From DATGIQ01 sp035295665 (GTDB taxonomy: Bacteria; Planctomycetota; Planctomycetia; Gemmatales; Gemmataceae): a stretch of 13,672 nucleotides of DNA. This document shows, piece after piece, positions 1 to 7,292 of the stretch (position 1 is its first letter; every line of letters starts with the position of its first letter). Below the pieces are notes generated by a model. That model searched no databases. It saw nothing but the letters and a program-made list of their open reading frames with translations, and was not told where the DNA came from. The position numbers were made by a program, and so were the translations under genes. The stretch covers positions 1 through 13,672 of the forward strand of contig DATGIQ010000246.1 in NCBI GenBank assembly GCA_035295665.1, read 5' to 3'.

Positions 1-190
1 CAAAGCAGGCCAGAAGATAGCCACCCCAGACGGCCCACAGTTGCCGTTCCGCCGCTCCTTGGGGCCGCCAGCGCCACCTGCGGGAGTACCCCACCAGGAG
101 GAGGAATCCCCCTGCCCGACCCATCTGTCCGAAGATGAGGAGAGGCGCCGGCCAGGGCTTCAAGATCATCAGCGTAATCCAGAATTCCGG
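1..190 (-). pseudogene. Truncated duplicate of Ser/Thr kinase membrane tail (partial)
   Basis: Read on the minus strand, this segment encodes 63 codons that align without gaps to residues 383-445 of the kinase at 1436-3088 (DNA 1753-1942). There are 9 base differences in 190. They give five amino-acid changes (I to F, V to M, M to V, Y to S, G to R) and only two synonymously changed codons, which suggests little purifying selection. Similarity ends sharply at 190. Upstream of that on the minus strand the frame runs only 12 more codons before a TGA at 227-229, so no kinase domain is attached. The fragment keeps its frame up to the window edge, and the rest of the C-terminal tail may lie to the left. 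It is best read as a 5'-truncated copy, but a short expressed membrane protein starting at one of the GTG codons near 191-214 cannot be excluded. Confidence 0.75.
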
Positions 191-443
191 CACGCTGCTA
201 TCGCCCAGCACCACCGTGCAAGGCAGTCAGCGCGTTCCCCGGATTCAAAGGAAACGACGCGTATCGGAATATCGGATATCGCATGTCGGCAGCCGGCCAT
301 CCTGCTGCTGCCCGCTGGCTGCTGGTGGCTGGTTCCCTGGTTCGCTGGCTTGTTTGTGTTTTTTGTGTTGCCTTCTTGACACGGCCCAGCCATTCTGGGG
401 CTTGGTCGGAAGATCGTCGGAATTAGTCTGGGGGATCTCATCG
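191..443. other. Upstream region of the HAF/PEP-CTERM gene
   Basis: Between the end of the kinase fragment and the ATG at 444 I see no supported gene. The stretch holds the heptamer cluster at 262-283, a CTGG-rich low-complexity tract at about 300-352, and a T-rich tract at 352-366. There is a TTGACA at 376-381, but no acceptable -10 box 16-19 bases downstream. The reading frame of the next gene is open back to 135, but this extension has no Shine-Dalgarno sequence and overlaps the kinase fragment, so I treat it as non-coding. Confidence 0.5.
262..283. repeat. Three near-tandem heptamers TATCGGA
   Basis: TATCGGA occurs at 262-268 and 270-276 and is followed directly by TATCGCA at 277-283. 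The spacing is 8 then 7 bases. The cluster lies about 160 bp upstream of the HAF/PEP-CTERM start. A regulator site is possible, but nothing else in the sequence supports it. Confidence 0.3.
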
Positions 444-1445
444 ATGAAACAACTGGTCTGTGGCTTGGTGGCGCTGGGTGTGCTTGTGGCTGGTTCAGGG
501 GGGGTGATGGGCCAACCTGCGTTCGTCTATTCCACGTTGGATGTACCGGGGGCCACGATCACGGAGCCCCATGGCATCAGCAACTCCGGACAGGTCGTCG
601 GAGCGTTCACGACTTCCGCCTTGCCCCCTCTAGTGGAGCACGGTTTCCTTTATAGCGGCGGCAGCTACACGACCATCGATGTGCCCGGCGCCTCGAGCAC
701 ATGGGGATACGGCATTAATGGCGCCGGTCAGGTCGTGGGCGCGTTTCAAGATTTCGGACTCCACGGGTTTCTGCGCAGTGGCGGTGTCTACACAACGCTT
801 GATGGCCCGCCGGGCTCGGTTCTGACAGAAGCCCATGGAATCAACAGCTCGGGTCAAATCGTTGGCTTCTATGAGGGGTCCAGCGGCAACAACGGGTTCC
901 TTCTGAGTGGCGGCAGTCTCACGACGCTGAAAGTGCCGAGCGCCGGGATGACAGGTACGCAAGCTTATGGCATCAATGATGCCGGACAGGTCGTGGGAGG
1001 CTATTACGATGCGAGCCCGCGTGGGGTCGGGCACGGTTTCCTTTATAGCGGTGGCAGCTATACCACGCTCGACGTGCCGGGCGCAGCCTTCACCCGAGCC
1101 CTTGGGATCAGCAACACGGGAGTGATCGTCGGCGCGTACGAGCTGACAACTGGCTCCGATGACCATGCCTTCCTGTACAGCGACGGCAACTATCTGACAT
1201 TCGATGTCCCGGGCGCGATCCTCACCGAAGCCTATGGCATCAACGACGCCGGACAGATCGTAGGGTTGTATTCGGGTAGAGATGGAGCACATGGCTTCCT
1301 CGCCACCCCGACTCCGGAACCGTCAACTCTCGTGCTTCTCGTCGTCGGCGCGTTGAGCATGATCGGCTATCGGTGGAGATGGCGTGGGCCTGGGCGCGTC
1401 GCATCAAACGGGCTGGACGGCGCTGGTGGCTTCGCTCATCGATGA
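444..1445 (+). CDS. HAF-repeat exported protein with PEP-CTERM sorting tail
   Basis: This is a 333-residue exported protein. Residues 1-23 form a signal peptide (MKQ, then a hydrophobic run ending at VMG). Residues 29-286 are six repeats of about 43 residues, each built as YTTLDVPGA, then AYGINDAGQIVG, then HGFLYSGGS. This is the pattern of the HAF extracellular repeat family. The C-terminus has PEPST at 291-295, a hydrophobic span to about 308 and a basic cluster RWRWR at 310-314, which together make a PEP-CTERM signal. In that system an exosortase recognises the tail and processes the protein at the membrane on its way to the cell surface or matrix. The chosen ATG is the one that places the signal peptide at the N-terminus. 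The 19 residues after the basic cluster are longer than usual for this signal. The stop overlaps the convergent kinase gene by 10 bp. The ligand or role is unknown; a beta-propeller-like surface protein is a guess from the repeat style. Confidence 0.88.
   Translation: MKQLVCGLVALGVLVAGSGGVMGQPAFVYSTLDVPGATITEPHGISNSGQVVGAFTTSALPPLVEHGFLYSGGSYTTIDVPGASSTWGYGINGAGQVVGAFQDFGLHGFLRSGGVYTTLDGPPGSVLTEAHGINSSGQIVGFYEGSSGNNGFLLSGGSLTTLKVPSAGMTGTQAYGINDAGQVVGGYYDASPRGVGHGFLYSGGSYTTLDVPGAAFTRALGISNTGVIVGAYELTTGSDDHAFLYSDGNYLTFDVPGAILTEAYGINDAGQIVGLYSGRDGAHGFLATPTPEPSTLVLLVVGALSMIGYRWRWRGPGRVASNGLDGAGGFAHR
528..1301 (+). repeat. Six HAF-type coding repeats
   Basis: The six units start at residues 29, 75, 116, 159, 206 and 250 of the HAF protein. 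Each carries a GIN/GIS-x-x-GQ-V/I-VG core and, in five of six, a C-terminal H-G/A-F motif (unit 3 has NGF). Units 2, 4 and 5 are preceded by the same SGG block. At the DNA level the repeats are diverged, apart from short identical runs such as the block coding HGFLYSGGSYTT in units 1 and 4. This points to old duplication with selection on protein structure, not a recent tandem expansion. Confidence 0.85.
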
Positions 1446-3088
1446 GTGGCGAAAATAGCGTCCGGGCCCTGCTCGAGTCGGATGCGCGTTCCGAGCTGTC
1501 GGAGTCGGACGCCGAGGAGGATGAGGACCACAGCCCAGGTCGCTCCAAACTCTAGCGGCGCCCATTGCAGGTCGGCGGCCATCACGAAGGCAAGGCCAAG
1601 GAACGTTAGTCCGATCAATGCACAGTATCCCCAAAAGTTTACCGCCAGGGCAATGAAGGCCAGGCCGCCCAGGACTGCCAATCCCTGGTAGAACTTCAGC
1701 TCCACGCCCGCGTCATAAAATCCATAGGCAACACGGCCACTCAGCCCGAGAGCAAAGCAGGCCAGAAGATAGCCACCCCAGACGGCCCACAGTTGCCGTT
1801 CCGCCGCTCCTTGGGGCCGCCAGCGCCACCCGCGGTAGTACCCCATCAGGAGCAGGAATCCCCCTGCCCGACCCATCTGTCCGAAGATGAGGAGAGGCGC
1901 CGGCCAGGGCTTTAGGATAACCAGCGTAATCCAGATTTCCGGAAGGAACATAACCGGCGCGAGCCAAAGCAGCAGTGAGCCGTAAATCGCAAATTGGGCT
2001 TGCAGCTGGACGCGGTCCAGGGCACCAACGAGTTGATCGATGAGCCCCGACTGGAGTGCGGTAACGGGCTCGCCCTCCCGGAATCGGGCAAGATCTTCAG
2101 CCAATGCGGCTGCGCTGGGATAGCGCTTTTGTGGATGCTTCTCCAGACACTTTAAGCAAATTGCTTCCAGCTCGCGCGGAGATGTTGGGTTCAGTTCTCG
2201 GGGGGGCACCGGTTCTTCCGCAACTACCTGCATGATGGTGTCCAGCGCCGTCGCCGCCTGAAAGGGAGGCCGGCCCGTCAGGCACTCATAAAGAATCGCA
2301 CCCAGCGCGTAGATATCGGTGGCCGGTCCGATTTCCCGTGTTCGGCCTCCGGCCTGTTCGGGAGCCATGTAACTCGGCGTGCCCATTACCGCGCCGCTGG
2401 CCGTCTGGCCAACTTCGTTGAGTTTTCTCGCCAGGCCGAAATCGGTGATCTTGGGCATCCCATCGGATGCGAGCAAGACATTTGCAGGCTTCAGGTCCCG
2501 ATGGACGATCCCCGCCTGGTGCGCCACGTGCACGGCCTGCGCCAGCGTCTCCACAAGCTTGGCTGCATCGGTCGGGGGTAAGGGCGTCTGCTCCAGACTG
2601 CTGGCCAAGCTGCCGCCCGCGCATAGCTCCAAGGAGAAAAACGGCAGCCCATTCTGCTCCCCAATTTCGTAAATGTGCACCACGTGAGGATGCTGTAGAC
2701 GCGCCACCACCTCCGCCTCGGTGCGGAAGCGGGCCAGATCCTGGGCGGTTGCATGGCCGCCCGCCAAGATCATTTTCAGGGCAACAATCCGGTTCAGGCT
2801 GACCTGTCGAGCCCGATACACCACGCCCATGCCGCCCCTGCCCAGCTCGCCCAGGATCTCGTAACCGGGGATGCAGGGCCAGGCAATACTGGCCGGCTCT
2901 CGGATAGCTTGCTCAGCGATGGGGCCGCCGGCTTCCTCTGCGGAGGGAGGGAGCGTCGAGGCATTGGCCTGGGTATCGGGCGCAGCAACGGGCATCGAGG
3001 TTGCGTGGCAGGCTGCCTCCGGTGGCAATTCCATCCGGGGAGAGGGCGGACAGGTTGCGGGAATTTCGCCGGGAAACGATTCAGGCAT
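1436..3088 (-). CDS. Hanks-type Ser/Thr protein kinase with polytopic membrane tail
   Basis: This 550-residue protein would phosphorylate Ser/Thr of unknown targets. Numbered from the ATG at 3088, the kinase domain spans about 75-345. It has a glycine loop GRGGMG at 83-88, catalytic Lys105 (VALK), helix-C Glu124, HRDLKPAN at 196-203, DFG at 216-218 and APE at 242-244. All key residues are present, so it should be active and of the RD type. The N-terminal 70 residues are Pro/Ala-rich and look disordered. Residues 366-540 hold five or six hydrophobic segments and no recognisable sensor domain. The frame is open to a TTG at 3133. I prefer the ATG because GAGG sits 8 bases before it and the TTG has no such site. 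The gene starts 63 bases after the fbp stop on the same strand, so the two are probably cotranscribed. Part of the tail is duplicated at 1-190. Confidence 0.9.
   Translation of the reverse strand: MPESFPGEIPATCPPSPRMELPPEAACHATSMPVAAPDTQANASTLPPSAEEAGGPIAEQAIREPASIAWPCIPGYEILGELGRGGMGVVYRARQVSLNRIVALKMILAGGHATAQDLARFRTEAEVVARLQHPHVVHIYEIGEQNGLPFFSLELCAGGSLASSLEQTPLPPTDAAKLVETLAQAVHVAHQAGIVHRDLKPANVLLASDGMPKITDFGLARKLNEVGQTASGAVMGTPSYMAPEQAGGRTREIGPATDIYALGAILYECLTGRPPFQAATALDTIMQVVAEEPVPPRELNPTSPRELEAICLKCLEKHPQKRYPSAAALAEDLARFREGEPVTALQSGLIDQLVGALDRVQLQAQFAIYGSLLLWLAPVMFLPEIWITLVILKPWPAPLLIFGQMGRAGGFLLLMGYYRGWRWRPQGAAERQLWAVWGGYLLACFALGLSGRVAYGFYDAGVELKFYQGLAVLGGLAFIALAVNFWGYCALIGLTFLGLAFVMAADLQWAPLEFGATWAVVLILLGVRLRQLGTRIRLEQGPDAIFATHR
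1753..1942. repeat. 190-bp direct repeat, intact-gene copy (partner at 1-190)
   Basis: This stretch inside the kinase gene is repeated at 1-190 in the same orientation with 181 of 190 bases identical and no gaps. The two copies are offset by 1752 bp and flank the HAF/PEP-CTERM gene plus the last part of the kinase gene. The right-hand boundary is exact: the copies agree through the CCGG at 187-190 and 1939-1942 and then share nothing. The left boundary is beyond the window. The arrangement fits a past segmental duplication or ectopic recombination between paralogous kinase genes. Confidence 0.9.
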
Positions 3089-3151
3089 GCGGCACCCCTC
3101 GCTCGCTTCGCAGGATGAGCATCGCACCGGCAATTTGGTCGCTGGAGGCGA

Positions 3152-5110
3152 CTATCCGCTCGTCTTGCTTTGCCGAAGCTGGTTGCTTTGGTAAGCTTCT
3201 ACCAGCCGTTCCAGGAGCGCAATGTCGGCGCAGATCTCCGTGCCGTGCTCCGTATCCGCTACTCGGCGGAGCGGATCCCATTGCCGCACGACTTCGATTT
3301 TCGGAATGATGTCCACGCCATCCCGCACCGCGGCTTCGACGGACTCGAAGTGGTGATGCCGTGCCAGCAACGTCCGGTCCGGCTCGAGGACCAGTGTGAA
3401 GCCGTGGTCGCCGTACGCCGCGGAAAACGCTCCATCGATGGTGATCGCTTTGCCGCTGCGTTTGAGCGGCGGCTCGCCTTTTTCAATCTTCACCGGCACA
3501 TGGCCATTGACAATGATTCCTTCCTTCGGATCCACGCCGAATTCTGCCAGCACGCGCTCGCAAAACTGCGGGTCGTGAAGCAAGTGGAAGTAGGGATTCT
3601 TGGTTTCGACGTGGGTAGCCGGGTCGTCCACCAGATCGTTTTCCAGCGTCGCGATCCGGTCCTTTCCGAAGAGCGGCGATAACGGGCCGCACCAGAGATA
3701 CCACATCAGATCCCGTTCCTTATCGGTCGGCCGCTCAAGGGAGCGAACCACCACCCGTTCGATGGCATCGAAGAGTGCCCGGCCGCGCCACGGCTTGCCG
3801 TCAATGGGCAACGGCAAGAACGCGCCGTGCTCATCGACGGCGATGCAGCCGTGGAAGATCAAGTGGCGATCGCGGCACAGGTACATCGAGCCGCGGCCGA
3901 CGAGGAAACGCATGTGCTCCCAAAGTTTTTGGCTAGCGAGGAAGGACTGCCGGGTTCGGTCCATGCAGGCACGCTCCTCCACCGAAAGCTGGTAGGGATG
4001 GGCGGGATCGATGGTCGGAAAATGCGTATCCCGAAGCGGCCGGGGCTGACCGTCGATCTCGATCGTACCGGCCCGCCGATCGATGCGGTGGAGAAGACGG
4101 CGGTGGGCCAGATTGAATTCCGGATTGCGCTCGATGGTTTGGCCTTCGAGCTTGAATTGCATCACGGCCGCAGCCTTTTGCATCCGGGCCATCTGGACCG
4201 TCTCGCGCAGTCCGCTCCCTTTGGGTATATAGCAGCTAGCCGGGTCATCGGCATACACCGCGCGCACCAGGTGTTCGAGAGGCTGCAAGGTGATCCCGTA
4301 GCCTTCCTCGAGCTGCGACAGCCGGCGATAACGGCACGAAATGCGGAGCACATGGGCAATCAAAGCTTCCTGTCCCAAGCAGGCACCCAGCCACGCGGCG
4401 TCATGGTTTCCCCAGGTGATGGTGACGTTGGGCTGTCGCTGTACATAATCGAATACCCGGTCGCCGCGTGGGCCACGGTCCCAGAAGTCGCCGGCGATGA
4501 TCAGCTCGTCGATGGCCAGGTTACGCACCACGCGCACCGTCAAGCGGATCAATTCCAGGACATGCTCTTGGCTAACCAGCGCAGTCAGCAGGGCTTCACT
4601 GTAGGGGTGGTTTCCAGCCCGCTCGGCAAGGAACTCCTGAAACAACGCGCCGTACTCGGCGGGGAACACACGGAGCACGCGGCGCAGGGTTGACTGGCCG
4701 GCCAGAGTACGGATGATCGTAAACAGGTTCCGCAAGGTGCGTTCTGCAAAGGCGCGCTTCCGGCCGGCGTCGCGCAGCTCCGGTTCCAGATATTCGAGCA
4801 GTTCCTTGGGGTAGAACAGGAGCGTGAGAAACTGGCGCAGCTCGGCCGGCGGAAGCTGGCCGGCGAACAGCCGTTCCACCAGCGGCCGCAGCGTGCCGGA
4901 GGCGTTGTTGATGACATGCCGCAGCTTGGCGTACTCTCCGTGGACATCACTGATGATGTGCACAGTCCCTTTGGGAAGTTTCAACTCCGCGCGGAGCCGG
5001 GCGATTTCCGCCAGGGCGGCGTCGATATTCGAAAACGAACGGCTGACGGTTCTGAGGGCGGCAAGCTCGGGTTCGGAGAATCGGGACGGGGGATGATCTG
5101 CGGTGACCAT
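3152..5110 (-). CDS. fbp: Fructose-1,6-bisphosphatase, class III
   Basis: This 652-residue cytoplasmic enzyme would hydrolyse fructose 1,6-bisphosphate to fructose 6-phosphate and phosphate, the committed step of gluconeogenesis. It has the metallophosphatase signature of the class III family. Numbered from the ATG at 5110 these are ISDVHGEY (about 53-60), GDFWDRG (207-213), GNHD (234-237) and a late NGHVPVK before an IDGAFSAAYG stretch. The length fits the usual 640-670 residues of this class. The frame extends to a TTG at 5149. The ATG was chosen because it is a stronger start codon close to the conserved N-terminus; its ribosome site (GAGAA) is weak. The Ser/Thr kinase at 1436-3088 follows on the same strand, and pgl lies divergently upstream, so the neighbourhood is partly central sugar metabolism. 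Its regulation is not visible in the sequence. Confidence 0.93.
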   Translation of the reverse strand: MVTADHPPSRFSEPELAALRTVSRSFSNIDAALAEIARLRAELKLPKGTVHIISDVHGEYAKLRHVINNASGTLRPLVERLFAGQLPPAELRQFLTLLFYPKELLEYLEPELRDAGRKRAFAERTLRNLFTIIRTLAGQSTLRRVLRVFPAEYGALFQEFLAERAGNHPYSEALLTALVSQEHVLELIRLTVRVVRNLAIDELIIAGDFWDRGPRGDRVFDYVQRQPNVTITWGNHDAAWLGACLGQEALIAHVLRISCRYRRLSQLEEGYGITLQPLEHLVRAVYADDPASCYIPKGSGLRETVQMARMQKAAAVMQFKLEGQTIERNPEFNLAHRRLLHRIDRRAGTIEIDGQPRPLRDTHFPTIDPAHPYQLSVEERACMDRTRQSFLASQKLWEHMRFLVGRGSMYLCRDRHLIFHGCIAVDEHGAFLPLPIDGKPWRGRALFDAIERVVVRSLERPTDKERDLMWYLWCGPLSPLFGKDRIATLENDLVDDPATHVETKNPYFHLLHDPQFCERVLAEFGVDPKEGIIVNGHVPVKIEKGEPPLKRSGKAITIDGAFSAAYGDHGFTLVLEPDRTLLARHHHFESVEAAVRDGVDIIPKIEVVRQWDPLRRVADTEHGTEICADIALLERLVEAYQSNQLRQSKTSG

Positions 5111-5547
5111 AGCAGGGTTCTCAGCCTGGGTTATGCCGGGGCCATTCAATTACAAAGGCAAGTAAACGATCCTGTCCTGCCATTCTTCAGCCTGGGAGGC
5201 AGCCCAGATCCATACGAGGCTTTCCGCAATGATCCGGGTAGGACGATCTTGCGGTACCGACTAAAGTCCATTCACAAATACTGCCGAATCGGAAGCACCG
5301 GAAAGCCCCAAATCCTGGACCCGCGCAAATGGAAGGGCAGGCTCCAAGCGATGGGTCGCCAGGACCAGAGCACTTCGCATTCTAGCCGGCCGAGTCTGAG
5401 GAAGAAAGAGGGCTCAACTTCGACACCGCGGGTCGCATTTGCTGGCCTTGCCAGCCAGCCACCCCACCGATTGCTAAAACATGCTCATGCTTCCGATCCT
5501 GTGGATGGCGAACCGCAAGACGGGCACCCTGTTGTGGAGGAGCGTCC
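5111..5547. other. 437-bp divergent intergenic region between fbp and pgl
   Basis: This region must carry the promoters of fbp (minus) and pgl (plus). I looked for -35/-10 pairs on both strands and found none convincing. There is no RNA gene, repeat or hairpin that I can support. Open frames across it have an arginine- and proline-rich composition typical of chance frames in GC-rich DNA, and they lack ribosome sites. Confidence 0.5.
5536..5542 (+). promoter_or_regulatory. Strong Shine-Dalgarno site of pgl
   Basis: GGAGGAG sits five bases upstream of the ATG at 5548. It is the best ribosome binding site in the window and fixes the pgl start. Confidence 0.8.
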
Positions 5548-6255
5548 ATGAAGATTGAAGTCTTGAACGATGCCGAGTCGGTGGCACGCCAAGCCGCCGT
5601 GGTTGTCGCCGCGGAGGCACGGGCCGCCGTCGCCGAACGAGGCCGGTTCATCCTGGCGGTCAGCGGCGGCCAAACGCCGTGGCAGATGCTGCGCGCGCTG
5701 GCGAAGGAAACCGTTCCCTGGGAGGGAGTGCACGTCGTGCAGGTCGATGAGCGGGTGGCTCCAGCGGGCGACCCTGACCGAAACCTTACCCATCTGCGCG
5801 AAAGCTTGCTGACGCACGCTCCGGTACGTCCCGAACAAATCCACGCCATGCCCGTAGAAGAACGAGACCTGGAGGCCGCGGCTCGGAGCTATGCCGAAAC
5901 ACTTCGCCAGATCGCCGGTTCTCCTCCCGTACTTGACCTTACTCACCTGGGCCTTGGCCCGGATGGACACACGGCTTCCCTGGTGCCCGGTGATGCGGTC
6001 CTCGAGGTGACCAACACGGATGTTGCCCTGTGCGACGTTTACCAGGGACGGCGTCGGATGACCTTGACGTACCCCATCCTGAACCGATCACGCCATATCC
6101 TCTGGTTGGTGACCGGGGACTCGAAAGCGGACATGCTCGTCCGGCTGCGTCAGGGAGATCCGTCCATCCCGGGTGGACGGGTCCGCTCGGACCAAGCCAC
6201 GGTCTTGGCCGACCGCGCCGCCGCAAAGCAGCTGGGACCTACGGCTGGCTCCTGA
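5548..6255 (+). CDS. pgl: 6-phosphogluconolactonase
   Basis: This 235-residue cytoplasmic enzyme would hydrolyse 6-phosphoglucono-1,5-lactone to 6-phosphogluconate, the second step of the oxidative pentose phosphate pathway. It matches the DevB/Pgl type of the NagB-like fold. Signatures are SGGQTP (39-44), the VDER motif (66-69) followed by DRNL (77-80), and GLGPDGHTASLVPG (135-148), which contains the active-site His141. Its length is normal. The partner dehydrogenase genes (zwf, gnd) are not in the window. It is transcribed away from fbp, and its stop faces the phosphodiesterase stop across 27 bp. A glucosamine-6-phosphate isomerase is the main alternative in the fold, but the GxGxDGHTASLxPG form favours Pgl. 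Confidence 0.92.
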   Translation: MKIEVLNDAESVARQAAVVVAAEARAAVAERGRFILAVSGGQTPWQMLRALAKETVPWEGVHVVQVDERVAPAGDPDRNLTHLRESLLTHAPVRPEQIHAMPVEERDLEAAARSYAETLRQIAGSPPVLDLTHLGLGPDGHTASLVPGDAVLEVTNTDVALCDVYQGRRRMTLTYPILNRSRHILWLVTGDSKADMLVRLRQGDPSIPGGRVRSDQATVLADRAAAKQLGPTAGS

Positions 6256-6282
6256 CCGGCCGACCGAGTCCGGCATGGCAGC

Positions 6283-7053
6283 TCAAAAGAAATAGGGCTG
6301 GTCGAATTGGCCGATCTCCAGTCCGGGGATGCCCAGGGCCTCTAGCTCGCCGACCACCTGGTTCAGGTAGCGCGCCTTGATATGCACGGCAATGATGGCG
6401 GCTGGCTTCTGGAGTTTCTGGACTTCACGGGCGAACATGGCTGGCGTGAGGTGTTTGGAGACCTCGGCTAACCAGGTCAAGGAATTGGGAAACGTCGCTT
6501 CCAGGAAAACCGCTTTGAGATTCGGCGTTGCATTGGCGTGTTGCCAAATCTCGTCGGTGGGGCCGGTATCGGAAACCACAACCACAGCGGCATCGTTGTT
6601 CTCGATGATGAAACCGAGCGTCGGCACGACGTGATTCACTGGGACAGGAGTGATGCGGAGGTTCTCCAGTTCGATTACCTTGCGCGGCTCCAGAGTTACC
6701 AGCTTCAAGAACGGCGCGTCCTTGGTAGAAAGCGCAATCAGGTTCGGCCAAACTCGGTCGTTGAAAACATCGGCTTGCAAGCAATCGAGGACGGCCTTGC
6801 TGCCGTAGATCGTCACGCAATCACGCCGTCCTTCATAGGCATTTTCCACAAAGATGGGGAGAGCGCCGATGTGGTCAATGTGCGTGTGGGAAACCAGAAC
6901 GTGTTGAACCTTCGTTTGTTCTTGAGCGGTCCCGAACAGGCCCAGGCAGCCGGCGTCCACCGCCAGGATATCATTGACCAAGATGGAAGTGAGGAACTGG
7001 GGGCCGTGGTGGTTGCCTCCGGAAACAGAAGATGGGACCAGGGTTAGCTTCAC
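6283..7053 (-). CDS. Class II 3',5'-cyclic-nucleotide phosphodiesterase (metallo-beta-lactamase fold)
   Basis: This 256-residue enzyme would hydrolyse a 3',5'-cyclic nucleotide such as cAMP to the 5'-monophosphate. Numbered from the GTG at 7053 it has SHTHIDHIGALP (HTHIDH at 56-61), VNHVVP with His141, SDTGP with Asp162, LEATFPN with Glu185, SKHLTP with His201 and VHIKA with His224. This order of metal ligands and the E-x-(S/T)-F and HIK motifs is that of the PDEase_II family. The GTG start is preceded by GGGGAGAAG at four bases and gives the N-terminus VKLTLVPS, the expected first strand. An ATG at 7149 in the same frame lies upstream of the likely promoter. No signal peptide is seen, so it is cytoplasmic. 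It is divergent from a phosphatase-kinase-cyclase gene set, which gives it an obvious substrate source. A general MBL hydrolase is possible but less likely. Confidence 0.85.
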   Translation of the reverse strand: MKLTLVPSSVSGGNHHGPQFLTSILVNDILAVDAGCLGLFGTAQEQTKVQHVLVSHTHIDHIGALPIFVENAYEGRRDCVTIYGSKAVLDCLQADVFNDRVWPNLIALSTKDAPFLKLVTLEPRKVIELENLRITPVPVNHVVPTLGFIIENNDAAVVVVSDTGPTDEIWQHANATPNLKAVFLEATFPNSLTWLAEVSKHLTPAMFAREVQKLQKPAAIIAVHIKARYLNQVVGELEALGIPGLEIGQFDQPYFF

Positions 7054-7057
7054 GTTT

Positions 7058-7066
7058 CTTCTCCCC
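7058..7066 (-). promoter_or_regulatory. Shine-Dalgarno site deciding the GTG start of the phosphodiesterase
   Basis: On the minus strand GGGGAGAAG is followed by AAAC and the GTG at 7053. The upstream ATGs at 7149 and 7122 have no comparable site. Confidence 0.65.
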
Positions 7067-7078
7067 GTGGCCACCCTT

Positions 7079-7107
7079 ACGGTAAACGGACACTGCGATT
7101 GCGTCAA
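7079..7107 (-). promoter_or_regulatory. Candidate sigma-70-like promoter for the phosphodiesterase gene
   Basis: On the minus strand a TTGACG -35 box (7102-7107) is separated by 17 bases from TACCGT (7079-7084). Transcription would start near 7072, giving a leader of roughly 19 bases that just includes the ribosome site. The -10 box is weak, so this is a tentative call. Confidence 0.35.
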
Positions 7108-7211
7108 CGGCGAAATGACCATTTCTTGACAGCGGCCGACGACAGGCATGCAAAATACGGCAAAGGCGTCCGCTTCGCTGCGGTCGTAAGTGCCGTGGTA
7201 GCAGAATTCGT

Positions 7212-7240
7212 TTGCAGTTTCTACAAGTCGGACATATCTT
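7212..7240 (+). promoter_or_regulatory. Candidate sigma-70-like promoter for the GAF-PP2C phosphatase gene
   Basis: TTGCAG (7212-7217) and TATCTT (7235-7240) are spaced by 17 bases. Transcription would start near 7247, about 46 bases before the GTG at 7293. This agrees with the GTG start and argues against the TTG at 7212, which would lie inside the -35 box. Confidence 0.4.
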
Positions 7241-7292
7241 CAATCGTAATCTCCGTAGCTTGATTGCCTTCTTGGCCGCAGGGAGACCTCTG

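Noticed and set aside
376..404. TTGACA as a promoter for the HAF gene
   Set aside because: The -35 hexamer is perfect, but no -10-like hexamer occurs at 16-19 bases.
135..443. N-terminal extension of the HAF/PEP-CTERM protein
   Set aside because: It would bury the signal peptide more than 100 residues inside the protein and would run across the end of the kinase fragment. There is no ribosome site.
1373..1555. Frameshift restoring a more typical Arg-rich PEP-CTERM end
   Set aside because: The alternative frame reads WARRIKRAGRRWW after 1373, but it continues to 1555 and gives an even longer tail. The annotated frame already has a basic cluster after the hydrophobic span.
3827..4693. 288-residue plus-strand frame opposite fbp
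   Set aside because: It lies wholly antisense to the highly conserved bisphosphatase gene and has no recognisable motif.
7054..7149. Upstream ATG start for the phosphodiesterase
   Set aside because: The extra 32 residues precede the family's first strand, have no ribosome site and lie upstream of the likely promoter.
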